From positions 3,654,001 through 3,718,000 of the forward strand of contig OY855913.1 in the NCBI GenBank assembly GCA_963693305.1: 64,000 nucleotides of DNA. Reading direction: 5' to 3'. The translations under genes and the position numbers were made by a program. The notes below the pieces were generated by a model. That model did no database searches, was not told where the DNA came from, and worked only from the letters and a program-made list of their open reading frames with translations. This stretch comes from Meandrina meandrites (lineage: Eukaryota; Cnidaria; Anthozoa; Scleractinia; Meandrinidae). Below, piece by piece: positions 1 through 10,150 of the stretch; position 1 is the first letter of the stretch, and every line of letters begins with the position of its first letter.

Positions 1-575
1 TTTTTTGTGCTATGAGTGAAAGACCAGTAAAGTAGTCACGCGTGTCACACAGTCCAATCTTTAGCTATACGGTTTTTTCCCTACTAATGACGTAACCCCT
101 GCAAGTACGGGCACGCTCAATTGTTTACCTCAGCAAATATTTAATTTTCCTTTAAATCTTTGAGCTCGCTTCGATTAAAACAGCCAAAGAATTCACTTCA
201 ATTGCCTAAACCCACAAGAAATTCTCGCAAAATTACAAATAAATCAATGACCATCGCTTCTGGCGAAATTAACTTGGAAAGTAAACACAATCTTATTTGT
301 CACGTACCGAAAGTGAAAGCTGCAACATCAGCGCATTCCATGGCTGACGTAATACCTTTTTTAGTGTCTTCAAATTCCCTTTGAGCCCAACGCTTCGATG
401 AGACCAAAAGAAAAAATATTTTATACACGATAAAGAAAACAATATCCGTAACATTTTCTGTACATTGATGTTTCAACAGCTTTTGGTGAATAAACATCCC
501 AGGTTGCGTGATCCGAAGTCCCGATCGCGATTTGGTCGAGTGGAAGTTTGGGTCTGGTTACCGACAAAAAACAAG
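1..575. repeat. Dispersed repeat, copy 1
   Basis: This stretch is clearly related to 29626-30270 and 35661-36098: all three share GTAGTCACG, a CCCTAC(T/C)A segment, AAGAATTCACTTCAATT and a TTCTGTACATT-type end where present. No open frame is conserved between the copies, so it is read as a non-coding interspersed repeat. The class is not recognised. Confidence 0.7.
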
Positions 576-593
576 AAGTTGCTATAGCAACTT
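576..593. promoter_or_regulatory. Perfect 18-bp palindrome resembling an RFX X-box
   Basis: AAGTTGCTATAGCAACTT is its own reverse complement. Its core GTTGCTATAGCAAC fits the known RFX half-site pair (GTTNCC-like arms around AT). A second match, GTTGCCATAGCAAC, is at 58565-58578. No gene start is visible beside either site, so function is only inferred. Confidence 0.35.
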
Positions 594-623
594 AAAACCG
601 CGCTTATATTTTTGGCTAATTAA

Positions 624-2026
624 GAGACTGTCCGCGTAAGATCCGACCACTCGATTTTCGGCCCAAAATAGAATTCCTTCAAATTTTCTGGGCAAGACAA
701 TTGATCCATACGATAAACAAAAATTGCAATATTTTCGCTTCTAGTGCTATTTTGTAATATTTTTGTCGATGATTTCCGAGGACGGTCCAAAACCGAAAAA
801 ATCGTCCTGTTTCGAGTCAAATTAAGGCATTGCACTGAGGGCGCTGAAAAAATTCCGCTTTAGCTCAAATAAAATAAAACTTCGTAATTATTTTATTTTA
901 TGTCTTGTCTATAAATGTACGGCAAAATATTGGAAATCCGACTTAATAAAAAATAATTATGATTTTTTGAAAATACCCCACAAAGAGCCCTCGCAAAATT
1001 TAGGCAAACATGCTGTTGGTTAAAGAAGTATTTCTCAAAAGTATAACGTGATCTGGAGCCCAAACTACTACCCATGTTCAGTTCTAGGGTTAGTGTACCA
1101 AGAACAGAAAAAACATTTTTGGGCACTAAGCTTTTCGAGCTACAGGAGTTTGATGAACATGGCCTATATTCAATAGTCATAACGTTGCGTGACACAATTT
1201 TGCGTATCCTGGTTTCTAACTTTTCCGCATAAAATAATTATCCAAGAGAGCAAATGTTCTCAAAACTAGCTTTGTGTTTTGGATAAAGCATGGGTTTACT
1301 TAAAATCATCAAATATTGCCCCAAAATTCGGAATTAACAAGGTTAAATGAGCGGCTGCGATGTAAGGTGTCTTAATTTCCGCCTAAACGCTTCGAAAAAT
1401 CTGGTTCCGAGATTCGGTTATCAAAGGGAATAAACTATGAAAAAAAGCCTTTGACTTTAAGAATTTAACATATCTAATAAATAGAAACTTCAATAAACTA
1501 TAAAGTGCGTAGAAAAACTTATGAACCGCGAATGTGCCTCAGCTGTAGCAAAAATCTTTTTAGAAAATGTAGATTTCAGATAACACGCTGGAATGTCAAA
1601 ATTCTTTTAGGCATATCACGGACATTCGCGCTACTATAATATTTTATCCCATTGCTTAAGTTGAAAGAGCGAAACGAGGACTGCCAGATTTGTACCCATT
1701 CCCTTATTGGTTTCAGGTTTTGGAAAAAAGCCTTTATGTCTTACCAGCTTTCTTTCCCATAGTCAGGCGTCTTCGCTGAATTCAATTTATGCTTTCAATT
1801 GGAACTCCCCTCCAATTTGTCATAGGGAATGGACTTTAAAGAAACTCTTCAGAATTTAACATATTAAATAACTAGAATCTTTAGTCATAGCAGTCAGTGC
1901 CTATAAAAATTCTGTAGCGCGAATACCTATTGGCTGTAGCGAGGATCTCTTCAGAGAATGTAGATTTCAGTCGGCTAACACGCCGGAATGCCAAACTCAA
2001 AGTTATTTTAGCAGGTTAGATTCGGT
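624..2026 (+). repeat. Left terminal inverted repeat of the outer transposon
   Basis: It pairs with 21417-22808 in inverse orientation, running from GAGACTGTCC to TTTTAGCAGGTTA. The mirrored ORFs at 893-1195 (-) and 22238-22540 (+) are a by-product of this repeat rather than a gene. Internal sub-repeats are present. Confidence 0.85.
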
Positions 2027-2375
2027 TATCAAAAGGGAATGAACTATGAAAGAAAGCCTTTGACCTTTAGAAACTTCAATAAACTATTAAGTGCGTAGAA
2101 AAACTTATGAACCGCGAATGTACCTCAGCTGTAGAAAAAATCTTTTTTAGAAAATGTAGATTTCAGATAACACGCTGGAATGTCAAAATTATTTAGGCAT
2201 AATCACGGACATTTGCGCTACTATAATATTTTATCCCGTTGTTTCAGTTGGAAGAGCGAAACAAAGACTACCAGACTTGTACCCTTTCCATTATTGGTTT
2301 CAATTTTTAGAAAAAGCCTTTATGTCTTTTTTACCCGCTTTGTTTCTTATAGTTGTCTTCAGTGCTGAATTCAAT
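1411..2375. repeat. Internal direct repeats at the inner edge of the left inverted repeat
   Basis: The segment 1411-1793 (TTCGGTTATCAAAGGGAAT onwards) recurs at 2027-2375 with small indels, and a more diverged third copy lies between them at about 1820-2010. All three include a GTAGATTTCAG...TAACACGC(T/C)GGAATG core. The second full copy lies inside the unique interior, just beyond the terminal repeat. Confidence 0.75.
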
Positions 2376-2705
2376 TTCTGCAAATTTGGAGCAGGTTTAT
2401 ATCTACAGCGGTAAAATTGTATTTTGTCGATAAAGTTGATTTCAACGTAGTAAAATTGTCAGAAAAACATTGGGTGTCTAGTTTTCTACGTTCTGCTCCC
2501 ACATTTCTTAAGAAAAACTGTATGTATCGTTCACATCGATTGCGATTCCCACTAAATAAATTTACAATTTTTTACCTTTGTTGATTTTATCGCAATGCAT
2601 GACTTATAAGCCATTTTCGTTCTCTCAGTTTATCAAAGAAACTGTTAGAAGTATTCACAGCAACTCAGTACATCGGGAAATTTACGGTTTGTGTACTTTG
2701 TTTTC

Positions 2706-2990
2706 TTAATATCGGCGACAGTCACATCCTTCTAAGAATGTGGATAGGTTCGCTACCAGATTTTTTTTCCGATCTCCTGAAGTAAAGGGAATCTCAAAAT
2801 ATCTCAGTATCTCCTTGAGCATAACTGCACTGAAACTGTCAAGTTTCTCCTCTCGTGAGTAGTCACAAAGGCAGTAGGAATCGTAGCAAATTGGATGCCT
2901 GGGACTGAGCTGGGCGGCTACGCTCTCCAGTACTTCATGCCTTTCCTGTTCTTCCTCCTCTGCGTACACGTCCTCTATTTGTACCTCTTC
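2706..2990 (-). CDS. Candidate terminal exon with SAP-like motif (interior of outer transposon)
   Basis: An open frame of about 95 codons ends in TAA at 2706. It has no ATG start, and an in-frame stop lies just upstream, so it would have to be a 3' exon using an acceptor near 2985-3005. It encodes an acidic stretch (EEEEQERHE), a Cys-containing segment (CYDSYCLCDY) and a helix-turn-helix-like SFSAVMLKEILRYFEI...GDRKKNLVANL motif. This resembles the SAP DNA-binding fold, in which a helix is followed by a basic GxRKxxLV turn. The link to the transposon is positional only. It may be a remnant of the transposon's own protein or chance. Confidence 0.3.
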   Translation of the reverse strand, partial: EEVQIEDVYAEEEEQERHEVLESVAAQLSPRHPICYDSYCLCDYSREEKLDSFSAVMLKEILRYFEIPFTSGDRKKNLVANLSTFLEGCDCRRY

Positions 2991-3189
2991 GTTCCCCTGC
3001 CTTCTTCATGTGGTCGCCAGTCTCCAAAAAAAAACCCTGTACTTGACTCTTCGTTAGCCAGTCTTTCCTGTCGAACATCCGCTAGTCATCTGGTCTTCTT
3101 GCTGTTCTCATGTCTGCAGACACTTTTCCGGGATCTGCCTTGTTGCCAGTTCTCTCTCCAAGGTCGAATTTCGTCGTTAGGTACTGTTT

Positions 3190-4560
3190 AACCTCAGTAC
3201 TCCTATCTTGCCCTACACCATTAGAAAAATGCGATGGAAAATGCTTAAAAGAGCATTACTGAGCCTCTAGATTTCAAAATTTTCTCGGGGCGGGGGGGAG
3301 GAGATGCCCCCAGACCCCCCCTATGGGATCGCGCCTTCAGTGCTCGAAACTTGCCTCGTCTTGTTCTGAAGTCTGGCTACGGCCATATGTATACATTTTT
3401 TATAGATATTATTTTTGTGTCGTAAGGACTACATGATTGTACTCCACATCCTCCCACTCCCTCCCAAAACGTAAAAGAAAAAAAAATAGGAATGTGAAAC
3501 GCACAGCTAAGTGTTACTTTCCCGGGGCTATTGTTAAGCAACTATGTACAAAAACAGTGGATAGGATTCGTTATTGTTTTCTTTATCTTTATTATGCAGG
3601 GGCGTAGCGTCCATATACGCACGTACGCCCGTGCGTACAGCTGACATCTGAGAAAATTTTTTTGGGGGGACTTGCCTAAAAACGTTTTTATCATTAAATT
3701 TGCTGGCTGAACCTTCCCATTTGGGAAGGGTGTCGTGTGACCTAGCATTTCATGTCTGTTTAAGCCTACAATGGAAACAATGAAAAGGGAGTGAACAATG
3801 CAAGGAAAACACCTACGCAAACCAACGGGTGTAGCTTCTCCAAAGAGGTTTTTGATTTCCCTGGCCAGCTTGAAATTAAGGGACCGGTCATTATTTTTGT
3901 AGAGGGGGGGGGGGGGGGAGGGAAAAATATATTGGAAAGATCAAAATTTCTGTAAGCCCCCCCCCCCCCCCCCCCTCCTGGCCAGGTAATTAGCAAGTGA
4001 CCCCCCTCTTTTTTCAATATTTACGTGATGACCCCCTCACCTCATATCTCCTCTTATATGCCTTAAGTAATTATTAAATACATGCTACATACAATCATAA
4101 GATGATTTAATAGCTACTTTGCATAACAATGGAACTAACCAACTATATCACAAAATCGGCGTACGTTTCGTGTGGACCAGTGGCCAGTTTTTCGAACATT
4201 TTGAGAGCTAAAAACTTATCTTGCATATGTGGATGAGCAGAGACTAACCGCTATAGCAATACGTATGACGAGTTAAATACAGAGGTGTCAAAAATCTAGT
4301 AACGGGAAACCGTGCAGACCTATGACCTCTGATAACATTTCCTGGACCCCAAGCCCCGAAGTCTTGCCAGTATCCAAGACATCATGGAAAGAAAAAACCG
4401 GTGATACTTTCTTAGAGTAAAACGATGAGCTGGACAAACCATCATATTCGTAATCTGTTCTTCTGTGAGCCCTAAAAGACCTGCTCTTGCCAGTATTAAA
4501 TCCTTTTCACATGTATTTTTTCTTGTCAGGTGGTGATATGCTAGATGTGAACTGATATCG
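3190..4560. other. Non-coding interior of outer transposon, with G/C homopolymer pair
   Basis: No credible gene is seen. A long G run (about 3904-3919) and a C run (about 3957-3975) lie 40 bp apart and could pair into a hairpin. The rest is AT-rich, with fragments such as GGCGTAGCGTCC that look like decayed repeats. Confidence 0.5.
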
Positions 4561-4576
4561 CCGTCACAGTTATTTA

Positions 4577-4702
4577 GGGCTGCACATTCCGTGTATCCTT
4601 GACTACTCCCGCACTTGCCACCTGTAACTGCCGAAAAGGAACTCCTGCCATATCACAGAACAAAACAAGGAGAATCGCAAAGAGTAGAACTATCCTTGGC
4701 AT
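4577..4702 (-). CDS. Weak candidate first exon with signal-peptide-like start
   Basis: An ATG at 4702 opens a 41-codon frame that starts with a basic residue and a hydrophobic stretch (MPRIVLLFAILLVLFCDMAG), as a secretory signal would. A possible GT donor is inside it (CAG|GTGGCA). It begins only about 55 bp from the left end of the Polinton, so any promoter further upstream would have been displaced by the insertion. It could equally be chance. Confidence 0.2.
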
Positions 4703-4750
4703 AATGTAAACACACGCGACGTCAACTGCCACAAATTTGCATAAGTTAAT

Positions 4751-4756
4751 TAAGCA
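4751..4756. repeat. Left 6-bp target site duplication TAAGCA
   Basis: TAAGCA directly precedes the Polinton terminus AGTAGTATAGCC and is repeated at 21249-21254 directly after GGCTATACTAC. Six base pairs is the known duplication length for Polintons. The terminal T is shared, so the edge is uncertain by 1 bp. Confidence 0.85.
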
Positions 4757-5025
4757 AGTAGTATAGCCGGGACTAAACAAATACCACTTTGGGTGCACCT
4801 AAATTTTTTCACCTCTTTACGGGACTAGTAGTCAGGGACCAAAGCCAAACCACGCTCGCAAAACTCGCGTGTTTAGCTTCGCTCCCTGACTATAGTCCCG
4901 TAAGAGGTAAAAAATTTAGGTTTACCAAAGATAGTATTTGTTTAGTCCCGGCTATACTACTTAGCAAAAAGGACGCAGGAAACATAAACAGAGGGCGGTG
5001 GGGGACAAGCATTTAGAGGAATGCA
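4757..5025 (+). repeat. Left terminal inverted repeat of the Polinton, with hairpin
   Basis: The left repeat is 269 bp and matches 20982-21248 in inverse orientation with few differences. Its outer 205 bp (4757-4961) is itself an imperfect palindrome: AGTAGTATAGCCGGGACTAA at the outside is answered by TTAGTCCCGGCTATACTACT at the inside. The inner 64 bp is unique and GC-richer (GAGGGCGGTGGGGGACAAG). ORFs across it are mirrored at the other end and are not genes. Confidence 0.9.
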
Positions 5026-5080
5026 ACATTAAGTTAACAACAATTAATAAATTAAAAAATATTTTTCAACATAATATACA

Positions 5081-8000
5081 ATGGACGAAATAGACCTCAG
5101 TTCTTTTGAAAATGTAGACCTCGAATCTCTCGAACAAGAACTTGCAAAAATAGATCCCGCAGAACTGCGACATTTATCGCAACTTCTTTCAGAAAACGTA
5201 CCCGCTGTGAAAAAGATAATAAAGAATGTGCTAGTCGAGCCGCTAACAGAAACCAGAAAGCAGCGGTATAAACCGTCATTACGGGTATTACAGCCTTTAC
5301 AACCAAAACCTTACCAACCAATAGCACCACCTAGAAAAAGGAACAGAGGACAACAACTTCTGAGACAATTCGATCCCATTCAACCGAATAACATAAGAAA
5401 TGTGACAGACTACCAGAATGAGATTCAGAATCTGTACGAAGTCACAAAATTTGAGGGTGAAGAGAGCAGCGGGAGACGGTTCAAGAGATGGCGCTTCATA
5501 AAAGAACTGAATAAAGACCTCACACCAAAATTTATGGAAAAAATAAGAGAGAACGTGAGGACATCATTTTACATGAGGCACACTTATTCATATAAGTTAC
5601 GTAACATTGAAGACGGCACCATAATTTTCTACTACCAAAATAAAGGCTCCCCTTGGATGAATACATATGCAGAAGCGGAGAATTGGTTAATTAATAGGGA
5701 GGCTGTACGTCTGGATGCGGATAGTATCGAAAGACCAAACACAAAGTGGATTTTCGAGGAGCATTTTAATGTTGATGTAAAGGTTGTGCTTGACCGTCAA
5801 CCGCTGATGGGAACAGGACCCTTACCAAACTGGCTGCGCAACCTTGCACATACTCGTTCAATGGTAGCACTGGATACCTATAGAGATAACATGTGTCTAT
5901 GGCGCTGTATTGCTGTACACAAAGGAGCTAGACCAGATCGAAGTACAAAAGCGGCACAAGGTCTAGCCAAGAGTTTTTTCAAACTCCGAGATACACCGAC
6001 GAACTGCGTAAAAACATCACTGGATGAATTGGAAAAGGTCGAAATGCACCTGAATAAGGGCACAGCTTTCTCGGGCTGGCTGGGAATAAGGGTATATGTA
6101 CCAGAGCGTATAGATGAAAAAGAAGTTGTATGGCATTTAGCAAGAAATCCTGCACCGCAGTTTAAAAACGTTATGACAATCGGTATTTTTGGAAAGCACG
6201 CATTCTTAATAAAAGACATTAAAAAGTTGGGAAAAACTTATGCATGCATCCATTGCAAAGCAAGATTTACACAAGCAACCCATTTACAACGTCATGCAGA
6301 AAGGTGTGCCCAAGGGAAAACCGTAATAGATTGCCCCGGAGAAAAGGTCGAAGCGCCACAGACAGCTTATGAAAAAGCATTTTATCCGAAGCATAAAGCC
6401 TCAAAAGAATCAATTCAGTGGCTTGAGTACGTAGCAAAGCATTGGAAAATCCCCATTCACCACGCAATGTCAGGACACGGAGGAGAGCGTTGGATTGAGA
6501 AAAGACCAGTTGATGGCTACAACCATGAGAAAAAGCTGGTGTTGCAGTATCACGGTTGCTACTGGCACGGATGTCCGAAATGTTACCCCGACCGCAACAA
6601 AATAATTGAACGTGGTGACAGAACAAGAGAAGATCTCTTCCAAGCAACAATGAGGAGAACAGCTTATCTCAGAAAAGCTGGCTACAGAGTGATTGAGTGT
6701 TGGGCCTGCGAAGTCGGAGATAAATATATTGAACAACTACCGGAAGCAAAAACAAAAAGCTATCCACACGCTATTCTGTATGACTTTGAGGCGTACGGAG
6801 ACAAAAACCATCGAAAGGAACCAACAGGAAATCTCACGATTGAGAACAAACACATACCAATCTCAGTAAGCGTGGGCGATACATTGGAAACCGTTATTAC
6901 AAAAGATGGAAAACAAGTGCCGAAGGTGACCCACATCTGTGAAAAAAACCCCAAAGTGTTGGTTCAAAAGTTCATGGAAGAACTGAAAAGACGAGAGAAA
7001 AACATCAGAGCAAAAGTGCGCGCAGAATTCATGCCGGCAGACATCGAGCTGATACCAAAAGATCAGAGAAAAAAAATAGAAGAATGGTGCGACCAGGTGC
7101 CAACACTCGGTTTCAACTCAGGAAGTTATGATTTGAACCTGATAAAGAATTACTTCGCGGAACAGCTCGCAGGTACAACCAACAAAGTGAGAGTGGCAAA
7201 GAATGGGAGTAAAATCATGTTCTTACTCACGGACAGATTACGTTTCCTGGACATAATCAACTACTTGGGCCCAGGAACCAGCTACGCGAAATGGGTGGAA
7301 GCGTACGACTGCAAGGCAACAAAATCCTGGCTCCCATACGAGTGGTTTAACAGCGCGGAAAAGCTGGATTACCCAGGATTGCCAGATTACCCGCACTGGT
7401 ATTCGAAGCTTAAGAATGAGTACGTTCTAACACGGAAAGAATGGGAGGAATGTCAGAGACTGTTCAAAGAAAAGGGGATGAAAACCTTTAAAGACTGGCT
7501 GAAATATTACAATAATCTGGATGTGGCACCCGGGCTTGAGGCGCTCCAAAAAATGAAAAACTTTTACATAGAGAAGGGGATAGACATAATGAAAGACGCA
7601 GTCAGCATACCGGGGGTGAGTTTGCATTACTTGCTAAAAGGTGCAATAGAACGCAAAGCGGAACTATATGCCCCAAGTAAAGAAGCGTATGAGATGTTAA
7701 AAGGGGCGGTAGTCGGAGGGCCAAGTTTGGTCTTCACAAGATATCATGAAGCAGGTAAAACGCGGATAAGATCGCATCAATACCCAATCCCAAGTGATGG
7801 AGAAATTATAACAGAAGCCCATGCGAAAATGTGCCAAAACATTCTCGGCTACGATGCCAACGCGCTGTACCTCTCAACAATGCTGAGAGAAATGCCATGC
7901 GGAAAAGAAAGGGTTGTGCACTACACGGACGAGTACCAAGTAGATGCTGCCCCAATATTAACGCACAGATTAAAAGAAAAAAGCTGGTTCGGGTACGCAG

Positions 8001-9124
8001 AAGTGGACATAGAAATCCCAAACCACTTGCACCAAAAGTTTGAAGAAATGTGCCCCTTCTTTCACAAAAAATCGGTACCGACCAAAGCCGTTCCAAAGCA
8101 CATGAAAAAATATTTGAGAGCAACAGGAAGAAAAGTGGTGGAGAAAAACAAGAAACTAATGGGGACGTTGTCAGCACAGCGGATACTTTTGTACGAGCCG
8201 CTGCTGCAATGGTACATAAACCACGGGGCAAAGATAACTAGAGTCTACCGGACGATCGACTACGAGCCGAAAGTAATATTCGAATGGTTCGTGAAAGAAG
8301 TCACAGAAAACCGCCGTACAGGGGATGTGGACAAAAGCAAAGCACTATTGGCTGATATATTCAAACTTCTGGGAAACAGTGGATATGGGAAGCTGATAGA
8401 AGCGTTAGAGCGGCAAACAAACGTAATTTACACCAAAGATGAAAAGGTGGTGGACAGAGCATTGAGAAGCGCATACTTTTCAGACTTGGATGAGATTGGA
8501 GAAGCATATGAGTTAGAAAGTAGAAAAGCACGGATAACAATCAGACGCCCATTTCAGGTAGGAATAGCGGTGTATCAGCTAGCCAAGTTGAGGATGCTTG
8601 AATTTTACTACGACTTCTTGGATAGGTATCTTGACAGGAAAGATTTCGAGCTGATCCAGATGGATACAGACAGCAACTACCTCGCAATCTCAGGAAAGAG
8701 TCTGGAAGACATTGTGAAACCAGATATGAGAGAAGAATTTGAGGCAGAAAAAAAGAACTGGCTGGCATGGGACAAATGGAGCGGAAGAACGCCGGGACTG
8801 TTCAAAAAAGAATTCGAAGGGGAGCGGATGATCGCGCTGTGCTCCAAATGTTATTATACAGAGCATCTCACAGACAAAAACGAGGTGAAAAAGAAGAAAC
8901 TGAGCTCAAAGGGGATGTCAAAGAGGCAAAACGAGATCAACTGGCACCGTTTCAAGGCAGCGCTAGATGGAAACAAAGACATGGCAACAAACCGCGGATT
9001 CCGGATGCGGGACGGGAACATGGTAACATACGAGCAGGAGAAGCTGGGGTTGAGCGCATATTATGACAAAAGATGGGTGCTGCCGGATGGAATACACACG
9101 GAACCAATTGAATACCATATCTAG
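5081..9124 (+). CDS. polB: Protein-primed family B DNA polymerase (PolB)
   Basis: This 1347-residue protein is the replicative polymerase of the element. Exonuclease motifs are YDFEAYGD (D568, E570), FNSGSYDLNL (D684) and YYNNLDV (D814). Polymerase motifs are YDANALYLS (D925), LLGNSGYGK (N1099-G1103) and MDTDSNY (D1195, D1197). The N-terminal 560 residues hold extra modules: RDNMCLWRCIAVH (D269, C272) with GKHAFLIKD (H373), a pattern like an OTU cysteine protease; a zinc finger with C389, C392, H405 and C409; and VDGY...YHGCYWHGCPKC (D478, H491-C498), a signature shared with endonuclease-like regions of related polymerases. The ATG at 5081 follows an AT-rich leader with AATATAC. It converges on the integrase, overlapping its end by about 3 bp. 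The OTU assignment is inference; the polymerase call is secure. Confidence 0.97.
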   Translation: MDEIDLSSFENVDLESLEQELAKIDPAELRHLSQLLSENVPAVKKIIKNVLVEPLTETRKQRYKPSLRVLQPLQPKPYQPIAPPRKRNRGQQLLRQFDPIQPNNIRNVTDYQNEIQNLYEVTKFEGEESSGRRFKRWRFIKELNKDLTPKFMEKIRENVRTSFYMRHTYSYKLRNIEDGTIIFYYQNKGSPWMNTYAEAENWLINREAVRLDADSIERPNTKWIFEEHFNVDVKVVLDRQPLMGTGPLPNWLRNLAHTRSMVALDTYRDNMCLWRCIAVHKGARPDRSTKAAQGLAKSFFKLRDTPTNCVKTSLDELEKVEMHLNKGTAFSGWLGIRVYVPERIDEKEVVWHLARNPAPQFKNVMTIGIFGKHAFLIKDIKKLGKTYACIHCKARFTQATHLQRHAERCAQGKTVIDCPGEKVEAPQTAYEKAFYPKHKASKESIQWLEYVAKHWKIPIHHAMSGHGGERWIEKRPVDGYNHEKKLVLQYHGCYWHGCPKCYPDRNKIIERGDRTREDLFQATMRRTAYLRKAGYRVIECWACEVGDKYIEQLPEAKTKSYPHAILYDFEAYGDKNHRKEPTGNLTIENKHIPISVSVGDTLETVITKDGKQVPKVTHICEKNPKVLVQKFMEELKRREKNIRAKVRAEFMPADIELIPKDQRKKIEEWCDQVPTLGFNSGSYDLNLIKNYFAEQLAGTTNKVRVAKNGSKIMFLLTDRLRFLDIINYLGPGTSYAKWVEAYDCKATKSWLPYEWFNSAEKLDYPGLPDYPHWYSKLKNEYVLTRKEWEECQRLFKEKGMKTFKDWLKYYNNLDVAPGLEALQKMKNFYIEKGIDIMKDAVSIPGVSLHYLLKGAIERKAELYAPSKEAYEMLKGAVVGGPSLVFTRYHEAGKTRIRSHQYPIPSDGEIITEAHAKMCQNILGYDANALYLSTMLREMPCGKERVVHYTDEYQVDAAPILTHRLKEKSWFGYAEVDIEIPNHLHQKFEEMCPFFHKKSVPTKAVPKHMKKYLRATGRKVVEKNKKLMGTLSAQRILLYEPLLQWYINHGAKITRVYRTIDYEPKVIFEWFVKEVTENRRTGDVDKSKALLADIFKLLGNSGYGKLIEALERQTNVIYTKDEKVVDRALRSAYFSDLDEIGEAYELESRKARITIRRPFQVGIAVYQLAKLRMLEFYYDFLDRYLDRKDFELIQMDTDSNYLAISGKSLEDIVKPDMREEFEAEKKNWLAWDKWSGRTPGLFKKEFEGERMIALCSKCYYTEHLTDKNEVKKKKLSSKGMSKRQNEINWHRFKAALDGNKDMATNRGFRMRDGNMVTYEQEKLGLSAYYDKRWVLPDGIHTEPIEYHI

Positions 9125-10122
9125 TTTACATTAGTTGGGGGTAATTGTGTGTTTGGAGATACAACAAGCAGTTCTTCACGTACAAAACCACGCTTAGGTC
9201 CGTCGCGCAAAAAGTAGAGAACAGGTTGATTCGGTTTGGTAAAAGAACGTTCAAGGTTAAAGACATCCAAGGACCAGATTGGATCAGTAGCTCTTTTCGT
9301 CCCACCTTCAAGCTCACCAGGTTCGTACAAATACCGAACCAAAACTATGGAGGGGAGCTTTTTTTCATTTTCTCCAACAGGTCTCAAATATTTAGTTGAT
9401 GGCTCCGCATAAACATTTTTTTTCTTGATTGCAGCAGCAGGTTTCATACCAATTAATCGAGTGACTTGGTTGTTCAGAGCAGAAACAACTTTGGGAAGCC
9501 TTTTTACCCACTCAGTAGACCGCAAACCCTCAGGTGAACGCATTTCAACCGCGTACTGGTGGCCAAACAAACGCTCAGCCAAGGTACGATTGAAACGTTC
9601 AACAATAGCTTGGTCTCTATGAATTTCAGGGTGGCCACGTCTGATAGAAGTTTTGTGATTTTCCATTTCTTTTGTAACAGCGCCCATAAATTCACGCCCA
9701 GGATCAACTTGCAACATCTGCGGCCATTTCAGAGGTCCACGTGTATAAATCGTGTTAAAAGCTTTGGCAACCTCATCAGAGTTTTTAGAAGTTAAAGGTT
9801 GAGCTTCTTTGAATCTGCTGGCAATGTCAACAACAGTAAGCGCGTATTTGTAAGTTTTAGCAACTGAGTTGCTATCCACTTTGTCATGTGGCAGAAAAAG
9901 AAGATCTGCCTGGTGTACTTTGTTGGGTGTAGGCACGTCGAATTTTAGACGAGGAATATAGCGCGGTGCGGGGAGGTAGATCTGCCAGAGCGCTTGTTTG
10001 AACAACCATTCTTTGGCAACAACTTCAGGAACCTTTGCAGCGACCGCTAATTTTTTAATGGCAGAAATGCCTTTCCAGTAACCCTGCGGGCTGTAATAAC
10101 ACCGCTCTAATTTTTTATCCAT
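9121..10122 (-). CDS. int: Retroviral-type (rve) integrase
   Basis: This 333-residue DDE-type integrase would join the element's ends to target DNA and make the 6-bp duplication. The catalytic triad is readable as HQAD (D73), QVDPGREF (D140) and AIVERFN (E175), with the last two 35 positions apart. VVDIASRF (D99) is the usual second-strand motif of the fold. No N-terminal HHCC finger and no clear chromodomain is seen. The tail (180-333) is basic with a Pro-rich end. The gene diverges from the ORF at 10151 and shares with it a short intergenic region containing TATATA (10144-10149). Confidence 0.95.
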   Translation of the reverse strand: MDKKLERCYYSPQGYWKGISAIKKLAVAAKVPEVVAKEWLFKQALWQIYLPAPRYIPRLKFDVPTPNKVHQADLLFLPHDKVDSNSVAKTYKYALTVVDIASRFKEAQPLTSKNSDEVAKAFNTIYTRGPLKWPQMLQVDPGREFMGAVTKEMENHKTSIRRGHPEIHRDQAIVERFNRTLAERLFGHQYAVEMRSPEGLRSTEWVKRLPKVVSALNNQVTRLIGMKPAAAIKKKNVYAEPSTKYLRPVGENEKKLPSIVLVRYLYEPGELEGGTKRATDPIWSLDVFNLERSFTKPNQPVLYFLRDGPKRGFVREELLVVSPNTQLPPTNVN

Positions 10123-10150
10123 TTAAATAATTATGCGCGGCCATATATAC

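Noticed and set aside
893..1195. 100-codon ORF present in two inverted copies (also 22238-22540)
   Set aside because: Lies wholly inside the long inverted repeat of the outer transposon; conservation is explained by the repeat.
4789..5016. 75-codon ORF in the Polinton terminal repeat (mirrored at 21020-21217)
   Set aside because: It is a translation of the terminal hairpin; it exists in two inverted copies because the DNA does, and has no protein-like features.
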